From contig NC_071330.1 of assembly GCF_010183535.1 (NCBI RefSeq), positions 11,265,717-11,329,716 on the forward strand: DNA of 64,000 nt, given 5' to 3'. The number at the start of each line of letters is the position of its first letter. The stretch's first letter is position 1. This document shows, one piece after another, positions 11,666 through 22,200 of the stretch. A program made the translations under genes and the position numbers. The notes beneath the pieces are model-generated. The model did not search any database and was not told the DNA's origin. It was given only the letters and a program-made list of their open reading frames with translations. The stretch is from Caenorhabditis remanei. Its lineage: Eukaryota > Nematoda > Chromadorea > Rhabditida > Rhabditidae.

Positions 11666-11792
11666 TTAAAGTGGATGATTGAGCAAGAATTGTTGAACAG
11701 CGTAATACATCTGTGGGGCTCTCCATTGTGGCGCCATATGTCCGGCTCCGCGGATAGTAATGAAGCTGAGTCCATCGAAGAGTGTCTTGAAT
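11666..11792 (-). pseudogene. Captured carboxypeptidase 3' end, mirror of copy 2
   Basis: Exact mirror of 7201-7327 on the minus strand, with the GAGHMAPQW box intact. Confidence 0.8.
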
Positions 11793-13008
11793 TCTCATAT
11801 CTTCTTGGGAAATCTCTTTGTGTTAAGTCCCGCCCCCTGCTCACACCTGCTAGTTGGCCAGTCTTCAGTCATACTCCCCTTATTCCGGCCTACAAGAAGG
11901 TCCTTCTCCCTGTTTTTTCAATTGCTTACATTTTTCTGCAGCATTTTATATCATGTATATTTAATTCGAATATTTCTTACAGCACCGCGTCTCAAGCTGA
12001 GATAAAGACGGCCTGCACATCGGCAAAAGGAAAACTTCAGTGACTAATCGATTGTTGTCCCAACGAGGAGAGATGAACGCAAGCTGAGATTTGAAAATCC
12101 GTAAGTGCCCTATGAGAATACTGTTTATGTTACTGACTTTCCCCACCATTCTTATCTGTGTCGGTTCCGGTTAGACACGGTCAGTTACGCTGCGTGAGGT
12201 CTATACTTATCCGGGCTGTGGGTTTTCTCACGGTAGACGCGGGTTTGAATCCTCCCGATCTAGAAAATATCAAAATTTTAACAAAAAAAGGTATAAAAAT
12301 TGGGTAATTTATTTTCAATTAACTTCCCCCACCATTCTTATCTGTGTCGGTTCCGGTTAGACACGGTCAGTTACGCTGCGTGAGGTCTATACTTATCCGG
12401 GCTGAGGTGTACTTCAGTAGACGCGAATTTGAATCCTCCCGATCTAGAGTGTGTTGAAATTTCAATATTAAGAAACGTGATACTTTCTTCCTTTTCTATT
12501 TAATTAATTCCCTAACACTTTTTTCAAAAAATCAACCGATGCAACGACGAATGACGGTATCAAGGATTAGACTCAGCGACAAGGACAATACACTAGATGC
12601 AACGATGATAGACAACTCGGAAACAAGGAAAACGGGTTTGTCGGGCATTGGATTCCAAAATTGGTAAGTTCTGCTAAAAAAAAACTTTCAGACTGAAGAT
12701 ATGCTGGCTATGATGATCCCGGCTGATGCAAGCGCGAATTTGAAATCTCCCAGTGTAGAAATTAGTTTGAAGGGGTTTGAAGCGTCATAACTCGTTATAG
12801 GCTAATTTTTCGGACCTGGCTCCGAAAGACATTTTTCTTTTGCCGAAAATTCAGAGTCGAGCCCTATTAAAATCTCAATTTTTGGAATGCCGGTGCCCCC
12901 TTTAAGCTCTGAGTTTAGCCACCTTTCATTCGAGCATATTCTTTAATAGATAACCAAAGAGTGTTAGTCATCAAAAAATTAATAACGCCGCCTTTATCAT
13001 AGATTAAC

Positions 13009-13342
13009 TTAAAGTGGATGATTGAGCAAGAATTGTTGAACAGCGTAATACATCTGTGGTGCTCTCCATTGTGGCGTCATATGTCCGGCTCCGCGGATAG
13101 TAATGAACTGAGCCCATCGAAGAGTGTCTTGAATCCAGCGATTTGTCTGTCGAACTTCCATGGAGTCTTCTTCAATGTTCTACGGAGTCCCAACTGATCG
13201 ACGAACTGTTGTTCCATTATGAAGTTGCATGCCATGCCGGTGTCACCGTAGTAGACGAGCACACGAACGTGGTTCCTGACGATCTTCTTGATGAATGGAT
13301 GTCGGTGTATTGCTTTTGGTAGGTGATGGTCACCTTGTCGCT
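13009..13342 (-). pseudogene. Captured carboxypeptidase 3' end, mirror of copy 1
   Basis: Mirror of 5651-5984 on the minus strand, with the same frame breaks and the same GDTGMACNF change, so both lesions predate formation or homogenisation of the arms. Confidence 0.8.
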
Positions 13343-14347
13343 AGAAGGTAAGAGTGTTTGGGATGGGGTAGTGATAGTTAAGTGGGACTATATTAGTTTA
13401 GAATGGTTTAGATCGCCAAAGATTGGCTGAGATAGTCTGAGATCCACTAAGCTAGGCTATGATCAGTTCAGATCGGTTGAGATCGGTTAAGACAGACTAA
13501 ACTTGATTAGAATTGGCTGAGAATGTGTAAATCATGTCTTATTGACACTTCCCGGAAGTTAGCAGAAAATGTCTCAGATAGACAAAAATGCCTGGCTAAT
13601 ATAGTCTATGACTTACAAAGCTTTCTTAAGGTATCCTGATACCGGTTAAGTTGGGAAAAACTTATCTAAGCCTGCTGCAAATTGGCTGTAGTTCACAATT
13701 GGTTAAAGTATTCCATTGGCAAAACCATGTTTAGGTGTTGTTATCAGCCTACTCTTCAAATATCCCATTTTCCAAGGTTGAACGGAATGTGGATTGCTTT
13801 GCAAGTATCCAGCACTATGCTCCAGCTCAGAGACTCGCATCAACAATGTTCTGGAACTGGTCTATCACCTCAAAAATTGCGGATATCCTGCTCAAATCGA
13901 AAAATGATGCGTTAGAAATGTTTCCACACTTCTTAGCTCCGCACAGTTCTTACAACTGCGCTCCACCAAAATACCCTTGAAAATTGTCTCTTTTTCTCTA
14001 CATCTCTCAATTTTGCACACAATGTTCTTTGGTTTCGGTAGAGCGCGGTTGGAAGAAGCATGCCGTGATAATACAGTACAGCGTATCGAGTAACAACCCT
14101 TCATCAGTTTTACGCGTGCGATGCTAGAAGACACTTATCAGTGATTGGGCACCAAATAATTAAAAGTATTATGTAAAACGATAGAAAATAGCTAAAAATG
14201 GTGAAACAGTGAATGAACAGAAAAAATGAAAACTACTGAAAAAATAATTTATACACACCCGTTTATTCTTAGACTTTGGTATTGCACCCGTTAATTCTCA
14301 AAACACCCGTCTATTATATAAACACCCGTTAATTAAATAAACACCCG

Positions 14348-14694
14348 TTAAACCATAAAGTACAGAACAATCATGGTAGTTGCTACGTAGATCATGCCTA
14401 GGACGTGTTCTTCAATCAGAACTTTCTCAATTTCCAAATCAGCAGTACTGTAGCGCTCATTCTCTTGATTGGAGGGCTAATTATAGGCAGTTAATGAAAA
14501 ATGCATAAGATTCGGAGAGGTCGTATTCAAACTTACGAAAACTGGGTTGTGCTGGTGCGTATTCATTGATTCTAAAATAATTTTGAATTATCACCTTCGT
14601 TTCGAGGAGTAGGAGTTCTTGACATATCACAAAATTACTCACTTCCTCGTAATTCCTTTAAAAGACTTCACCTGTTTCCCATATCCTCCGTCAT
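14348..14694 (-). CDS. Possible small gene truncated by the foldback (uncertain)
   Basis: Unrecognised. On the minus strand a phase-consistent chain can be built: ATG at 14694-14672, then 14617-14595, 14571-14537 and 14476-14348, encoding about 70 residues ending in the hydrophobic stretch VLGMIYVATTMIVL plus YFMV-stop. The last four residues and the stop come from the foldback terminus. In the restored pre-insertion sequence (one target-site copy) the frame would stop right after MIVL. The weak point is a 23-nt intron between the second and third exons, too short for normal nematode splicing, so the model may be wrong or the gene decayed. Only the 14348-14476 segment is well supported as an open, splice-bounded exon. 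Confidence 0.3.
14364..14372 (+). repeat. Right target-site duplication of the foldback
   Basis: AGAACAATC directly follows the right terminus (ends GTAC) and matches 4620-4628 exactly. Confidence 0.8.
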
Positions 14695-14884
14695 CTCAAC
14701 TTGTCGTCTGTTAACATTAACGGATTCGAAGAGACAAAAAACAATACAAAACTCACCTGCCAATAGCTGAAAAAATGGAGAGGTCTGAATCTGAAAACGA
14801 CCAAAAGAATAAGGAGATAGAGAAATCAAATGGCTTCTCCAATTGCCACCCATGACTTCTGATTGGTGCTAATAACGCCTTCTG

Positions 14885-16055
14885 ATGTCTGGAAACTTTT
14901 CAGATATATTCGAAGAGGGATGTGACTCCTCATACCCTCCGTTTCTTGAAAACTTGAAATATATATTCCAGTTTCTTTATATGATTCCTGGTATTGTAAT
15001 CCACGTTCGGATACTCTCGATTATGTTATTTATTCATAGAAAAATTTACATGAGTCAATCGTTTTTCATCATATTCTCAATGGATTCTTTAGCTGTGAGT
15101 TTTTTTTTCAGTATTCAAGGTCATTAGAGCAATCATTTCAGAGCATAACCCAATTGATAATTGATGTTTCCATCCAAAGAGTCACTATTTACATCCCTCA
15201 ACTCTGTCCATTTCTATATTCAACTTTCGAGACTTATGCATTCATTCCAAATGTTTATTTTATTGTTTACAATTACATGAGAGCTGCAAAATCTGTTATT
15301 CAAGTATTTCTGACAGTCAATAGAATGACTTGTGTTCTGGCTCCTTTGAGATATTCTAGGGTTGGTGGAAATTTCTTTTCTCAAAGTTTTCGGTCTGAAA
15401 GAGAATGCAGACCTGAGCAACTCAAATGAAACGCTCTCTGTTATAGAATATCTCGTTGCAGATCTGGAGGAAATTCATCCCGTTTGCCATTGGAATCATT
15501 GCTTTATCCCCATTTCTTGTCATCTGGAATGTCATTATATCCGATACATTTCCAGCATCAATATTCGGAGGTTTCACACTTGCTTATACGAAAAGAGTTC
15601 GATGGGCTAGTCTCTCTTTATTTCAAATGACTTTGATGATATTCTCATTGATTATCACTATTTTCACATCTTCCATTACTCTTTTCAAAATGAGAAGATT
15701 GGAAAATCGGTTGAAAAGTTCGGAAAGAACACTTTGTCTAGCTTCGTTTTATATGTCCACGGCGTTTTTGAGTGCAGCTGTTTTTCAGGTGAGAACAGAC
15801 ATCCGGACAGAAAGACCCATAGACTTCTGAATCCATGTTTTTCAGAGTTACTTTGCATTCTTCAATATCGCTGCAGCATCCACAAATCTATTTTATTTCC
15901 TTCAAGGATTCGCGTTCGACGTTTTGAACGTTGGCTCTCCGATAGTGATGATTCTTATCAGTGGACAACTGAGATATCATGTTATTCCTGTCAAGCAGTT
16001 GGCTCCAAAGCATTCAACAGTCGTCTCAGTTTCTTCAGTCAGTCGGAAGGGTTAG
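14885..16055 (+). CDS. Srg-family chemoreceptor, srg copy C
   Basis: Intact Srg receptor of 321 residues. Exons are 14885-15094, 15142-15360, 15462-15788 and 15846-16055. Exon 3 (327 nt) equals the fused 144 + 183-nt exons of other copies, and the last intron of the family (after NVGG) is absent, so exon 4 runs straight through NVGSPIVMILISGQLRYHV. Landmarks are CDSSYPPFLENLKYIFQFLY, VTIYIPQLCP, TVNRMTCVLAPLRYSR after segment 4, WNVIISD, FGGFTLAYTKRVRWA and SSERTLCLASFYMS in the third intracellular loop. It lies convergent to the amdh-1 3' end, with 193 nt between stops. Confidence 0.88.
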
Positions 16056-16248
16056 ATGGTTTTTTTTGTTAATTTTGAAGTGGCTAAATAGTTTTGTTGT
16101 TCTTCGATTGTTTTTGATATGCCATTTTAGAAAGCAATGTCTTCAAAAATTGAGCAAATTTTTTGAAATTAATAAACTTTCTGAATCTTACAACAACTTT
16201 CCTGTGTTTTCACCAATTTATCCAAACCCAAAAAACTTTGAAAAAGAT

Positions 16249-19200
16249 TCAAACATCGATAATATTTCCATTCTTGATGACGTGGCGTATGACGTCATTG
16301 TGAGCAGCAATACGGTAGATGATGTGCTCCCAAGAGTTGGCCGATAGAAGGATGAAGTCAGCATTTCTGGAAAATAAAAGTTTCAGAGAGCTCTCTATCT
16401 TCAGTATCCTACCTTCCTCTAGCAATAGCTCCATGAGTTTTTCCTCTTCCAATTGAATGGGCGGAGTTCAAAGTGGCCGCTGTCAGAGCTTCTGGCATTG
16501 AGAGTTTCATAGTGACACATGCTGAAATTCAGGGATTTTTCCAACTCAAAGTTTCACAAAAGCGAACCAAAATGCATAATCATCGGCATTGCAAGACAGT
16601 AAGCATTCGGATTGAAATCTGATCCCAATGCAACAATCACTTTGTTTTCAATCAGTTTTCGAGCTGGTGGAGGAGTCAAACGGAGGATGAAAGCAGTCGA
16701 TGGGAGGAGAACAGCCACTGATCCAGATTTTGACATTGCTTGAATTCCTTCTTCTGAGATTTCTTCGAGATGAGACATTGCACGAGCCTGAAATTTGATT
16801 GGTTTCTTCATCTTAATTTTTTTTAATCTTTATCACGTTTTCTATTCGAAGTTCAGCTTCAAACATTCTCCAGATCACTAAACAATCTAACTATACACAT
16901 TTCCGTTTTTGCATGAGTGAATCTATATTTATTTTACAATTTACACGTGGAAATTGTCCAGAGATATCTATAGAAGTTCTCGATGAGCCAATGCAATGCC
17001 TCATATTCTGTACTTTCCGAAAATTTGAAATTCTTTACTCAATTCGCCTATTTAGCTCCGGGAGTCCTTTTTCAGCTAAGGATTCTTACTGTTATTTGGG
17101 GTACTCATCACCATATTTACTCGAAAAACTCATTTTTCAGAATATGGTCACTGGACTCCGCGGCGGTATGTTTTTAGGAGAAGCCTAACAAAAATTAAAC
17201 TAATCATCCGATTCGGATATTCCAGAGTCTTCTTCAAATGTTTCTTGACGTTTCCTTCTCCAGAATTCACATTTATTTCCCACAACTTTGCCCACAATTT
17301 GCTGAATTTCTGGAGACTTATTGGATGATTCCTCATATAATCTATCCTCTTTACCTGTATGGTTTCACTGCAAAAACTGTAATTCATGCGTTTCTTTCTA
17401 TAAATAGAGCGAGTTGTGTTTTGATGCCAACAAGATATTCTCATGTGAGTTTGAAAGAGGAAAAATGAAAAATATTGTGTTTAGATCTGGTCTCATCACA
17501 TGAGAAAAGTTATCATTTTCATAATGTTATACCCATTTTTGTTACTATGGAACGTTATAATATCAGAAAAATATCTGGATTATATCTTTGGAGGATTCGT
17601 GATCAGTTACATTAAGAGGGTGCCGTGGGTGAGTTTGATATCTGAACAGCTTCTGTTTTATAAAGTACCGGGCAAAGAGATAACATATTTTCTCTTTTTC
17701 AGTAGAAAATGCCCAACTTTGAGAGAGTGCCATGGGAACACTAACTGTCCCAGAGAATAAGTTTTTATGAGATCGAACAGACCAAGAGTAGAACTATATT
17801 TTTGTAGTTGGTAACGTTTTTGTACGGACTCGCCCTAGCAAGTTACATCTAGAAAATGTAATTCCTCCCTCAAATCGATCAATTTCGGTGCAAATTAGTG
17901 CGATTTTTGAGTTGTCCACTTGAAATTCCTCTATTTAACTCAGGAAGTGTTCGTATAGAAAAGTTGATAACTACAAAAACGGAGCTCCACTTTTTATCTG
18001 TTTGATTCATAAAAAATTATTTTGTGGGACAGTTAGTTTTACTATGACACACTCTCAAAGTTGGTCATTTTCAACTGAAAAAGGCAAAATATGATGTCAT
18101 TTTGATCGGTACTGTATCTAATTTTGCAGGCAAGTCTCTCCCGCTTTCAACTCACATCCTTCTTCTTCACATTCTCCATTACACTCATCTCGACTGGAAT
18201 CACTCTATCGAAAATGTGTAAACTAAAGAAGCGCCTAATCACGGGAGAACGTCATTTATGTATTGCCACGTCATGGATTACTGTAGGATTCGCCATCGCA
18301 ATGATTGCTCAAGCTCACTTTGCATGGTTTCGAGGGGATCACGAGTGGGCTCAAGTCTTTTATATTGTTCAATGCGTTTCGTTTGATATTTTGAATTTTG
18401 GGTGAGTGAGACATCCGGATGACTCTCAAGATCTCCATCAACTCTGAAGTCAGTAGAAAAACAAAAAGTACACAAAGATCTGCATCAACAGTTTATGTAA
18501 CATCTTGTGTACGTGTATCACCTTTATTATTCTTTTTCTGAAAGTCACTCAACAAAAACTTTTGAAGAACAATTTCTCACGCTCTAATGAATTGAGGAAC
18601 TCTTTTACAATTGAACTCATTCAAAAGATCAAACCATTTTGAAATTTGTAGTGCTTTTGGTCTTTTTCAGAACTAAAAGTGGGAGATTTCCGGGAACTGG
18701 AAGTTACAAGTGTCCTACAAGCTCCGCCCACTAACTCCATAAATTCAGAAATTCAAAATCACTAGAACTTCCCTATCACCTTGACATACAGACATCTGCA
18801 TACATATTCTCGCTACTTCTCATAATATACGTATGTATTCAAAGTGCTTTTCAGATCTCCAATTATTATGATAACACTGAGCAGAGAGCTCCGTCATCAC
18901 GTGTTCTCTATTACTCCTCCAGTCAGAACTCTTACTCCAAAAGTCTCCACCTCCAACAATATCATCAGTTTAACATAAAATGTCCCTACCCTCATCTTCC
19001 CCAATATCCCTCATTACTCAATTAGCCCTTTTCGATAGAAAGTGTGATTCAAGTTACTCTTCTCTCGCTGAAAACTTGAAATATCTCATTCAACTCGTAT
19101 ATCTACTCCCGTCTGCAATACTTCACGCAAGGATTTTGTGGATTTTAGTCTGGAAATATCGATCGATTTATTTGAAACAATCCTTTTATGTTCTGTTCTT

Positions 19201-22200
19201 GATGAGTTGTATCGCTTGTTTCATTCTTGTCGTTCAGGATATTCTATTCGCCAGAGTATTTCAGTACTTTCCACAGTTCTGTGAATCGTTGTCAGAATTC
19301 GTTAAGGTGAGAGAGATGGGGTGCTGCTTAGAATAAATAGAGCGGCTTACAAGAATATAACATTGCCAGAGCTTCTCCACATGTCTCCAGCATCCATCTT
19401 TCCCAAGAAAACCCATTCCAGACATATCCAATCTTCGCTTTGATCTACTATCCCCTCCAACAACACCTCCATTGTGCCCAACCAATCATCCAAATTCTTC
19501 TGACAGTCAATCGAATGTCATGTGTTTTAATTCCATGGAAATATAGTCAGGTGAGTGGTAATTCAAGTTCTCACGATTTCTGACGAATATTTTTTGGAAG
19601 AAAAAGGAAATTGAGTTGCAAAAAAGCACAAAGTAGTAAACAATGACAAGGGAACAACGAAGCAAGTATCATGAAGATCAGCTTGAGTACCATAGTTGTA
19701 TGGAATGACATTTTTCGATTTCCAGAAGGCGGAATCCGGAAACAGAATGAAAAAAACCCGGTATTACGAAACTCCAGAATCCAGAATTTCGAATGAGTTG
19801 CTAAATTTGCAAGACAATTGTCATTTTTTCGACTATTTTAATGATAAATAAAGTTTAAAACTAGATATAAGGATCAAAACCGAAAAGAAGTAGTCGTCTT
19901 TTAAACTCAAATTAAAAGATTTAACTTCCGTATTCCAGTAATCGGAAACTCAAAAAACCGGAATCCGGAATCCTGAACCGGAATACAATTTCGAAAATCC
20001 AGAATCCGGAACCAGGATCCAAAATGAAATAAAACCCGGAATTCCGGAATCCTGAACTATGTTGGGTACTTTTAAAGTAAAGTACTTTCAGATTTGGAAA
20101 AAGTACATGCCTTATATCATTTCACTCGTTATATTCAGTCCATTTTTATTCATCTGGAATGTCATTATTTCCCCGAAAATCCCAGTTTACACATTCGGAG
20201 GTTTTTATATTGGATACGAGAGAATTGTTATTTGGGTATGTTATCAGGAGGCTGGAGCTCTGTCGGCGCGTTTTTGATAAGACATGAAGAGAAGGTTTGC
20301 AGGCCACAATGAGTCTATTCATGTTAATTCTCCGGGTCATTACAATCGTGATCACGGCAATTTGTACATTCATCACCGTTCTTCGATTGACTCAGATGAG
20401 TAAACGACTCGTTTCTTCCGAAAGAACTCTTTGTATCGCTTCTTTTCTCATTTCTTCTTGTTTCCTCGGAACAGCTGGAGCGGCTCCGGGACATTTCAAA
20501 ACCGGACGTTTCAAAACCGAGACATTTCAAAACCGGACGTTTCAAAACCAGACGTTTCAAAACCGGACATTTCAAAACCGAGACATTTCAAAACCGGACA
20601 TTTCAAAACCGGACATTTCAAAACCAGACATTTCAAAACCGGTATTTTAAAAGCAGGTGTTTGGGCTATAATGTTGCTTAGAACTGTTTTAGATTAAGTT
20701 TAAGTCGTGGAGAAGACTAATTGAGTTTCTCTACTGTATTTTGCGCGTAATACAGCGCGTCCAATAATGTTAAGACACCCCCCTAAAATGAAGGTTCCGA
20801 GAAAATGGGATGTGATCTGAAAAAACTGTGAATGCAGTTCGATTCAGAATTTTTGAAAACCCCTACAGACAAATTTCTAGAAAAAATACACTATTTCTGA
20901 GCACGTGACCTCAAAAAACACTTTTTTGGGCGTCCAAAAATGATAAGACACCCTCGATTTTTTGATTTTTTTGCTTCGTTTTTGTAGTTGACAACTTTTT
21001 TGTAGGGGCACGTCCAAAGAAGTTTCAGACAGTCTATGTAAACAGCTCACAAAGTTCTCCATTTAGCACTGAAAGGGGCAACAATTGCGAGCAATTACTT
21101 TGACGATTGATAACTTCTTTGGACGTGCCCGTACAAAAAAGTTGTCAACTACAAAAATGAAGCTCTATATGTGATCTGTATAGTCCATTAACAATCAATG
21201 TTGTGAGACTATCAGGAAGACTGTGTCACAGTCACAAAGTTGACCATTTTCTACTAAAAACTGCAAAGTGTCGATGGAAGCATGAAAGATAGGATGATTG
21301 AAATTATTCAGAACAATGGAGGAGAGACCAGTTATCCAATTGTGCATTGTTTTTTTTGTGTTTTTGAATGGTAAATAATGTTTTGGAGCTCTTTCGAACT
21401 AGTCATATGCGTGAAAAATCAAAAAAATCGAGGGTGTCTTATCATTTTTGGACGCCCAAAAAAGTGTTTTTTGAGGTCACGTGCTCAGAAATAGTGTATT
21501 TTTTCTAGAAATTTGTCTGTAGGGGTTTTCAAAAATTCTGAATCGAACTGCATTCACAGTTTTTTCAGATCACATCCCATTTTCTCGGAACCTTCATTTT
21601 AGGGGGGTGTCTTAACATTATTAGACGCGCTGTATTACGCGCAAAATACAGTAGAGAAACTCAATTAGACTTCTCCACGACTTAAACTTAATCTAAAACA
21701 GTTCTAAGCAACATTATAGCCCAAACACCTGCTTTTAAAATACCGGTTTTGAAATGTCTGGTTTTGAAATGTCCGGTTTTGAAATGTCCGGTTTTGAAAT
21801 GTCTCGGTTTTGAAATGTCCGGTTTTGAAACGTCTGGTTTTGAAACGTCCGGTTTTGAAATGTCTCGGTTTTGAAACGTCCGGTTTTGAAATGTCCCGGA
21901 GCCGCTGGAGCAGAGGTATGTCTGTCTGTGTGTCGGTATATCCACCCGTTTTCAGAGTATATTCGCCTTCCAAGTGGTCCGTACATCCACAAGTATCAGC
22001 TATTTTCTACTACCCATCTCGTGGGATATTCTGAATGTTGGAACACCGATTGTGATGGTTATGGCGTCGAGTCAATTGAGGAAACATGTATTCGGAACAT
22101 TCAAAAGATCAAGGAGTAACAGTCGAGTGGATGAAGGAACTGTTGTCACAGGTTTCTGATGTTCTCGGAGCTGTTGGCTCCTTCCCTCATCCAATTAATT

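Larger units (their letters stand above)
4630..14363. mobile_element. 9.7-kb foldback (MULE-like?) transposable element
   Basis: A giant inverted repeat. Left position x pairs with right position 18993-x across 4630-8586 and 10407-14363, then continues inward to 8980/10020 with the sum shifted to 19000 by a poly-G/poly-C tract of unequal length (19 G against 12 C). Open frames in one arm are reproduced identically in the other; the one base difference I noted is near 7430/11563. The outer ends read GTACTTTATGGTTTAACGGG, and 9-bp duplications flank the element. No transposase-like frame longer than about 130 codons is present, so it looks non-autonomous. Long TIRs, a 9-bp duplication and captured gene fragments together fit a MULE or foldback class. 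Assignment to MULE is inference. A recent insertion, or arm homogenisation by gene conversion, would explain the near-identity. Confidence 0.8.
10020..14363 (-). repeat. Right 4.34-kb arm of the foldback
   Basis: Reverse complement of the left arm; contents appear in mirror order. Near-complete identity with the left arm indicates recent origin or ongoing homogenisation. Confidence 0.9.
18980..22159 (+). pseudogene. Srg-family chemoreceptor, srg copy E, interrupted by a transposon
   Basis: Receptor gene of 328 residues if the insertion is ignored. Exons are 18980-19306, 19422-19550, 20092-20235, 20303-20481 joined to 21912-21915, and 21956-22159. Without the insert, exon 4 is exactly 183 nt as in its paralogs, and every other exon and splice site is intact. 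Landmarks are CDSSYSSLAENLKYLIQLVY, VFQYFPQFCESL, TVNRMSCVLIPWKYSQ, WNVIISPKI, FGGFYIGYERIVIW, SSERTLCIASF and GTPIVMVMASSQLRKHVFG. A 1,422-bp element inserted after residue 260 or so (…LGTAGA) adds an open run of repeat-encoded residues and then a stop, so the encoded receptor loses segments 6-7. The lesion is recent. A MITE lies in intron 2. Confidence 0.85.

Noticed and set aside
4630..14363. Maverick/Polinton or helitron identity for the foldback
   Set aside because: Polintons have 6-bp duplications and large coding capacity and helitrons make no duplication; neither fits a 9-bp duplication and gene-fragment content.
20431..20697. Repetitive open frames encoding HFKTG / TFQNR / ISKPD repeats
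   Set aside because: They are translations of the 19-bp tandem units in the transposon end and occur in all three frames; not a protein gene.
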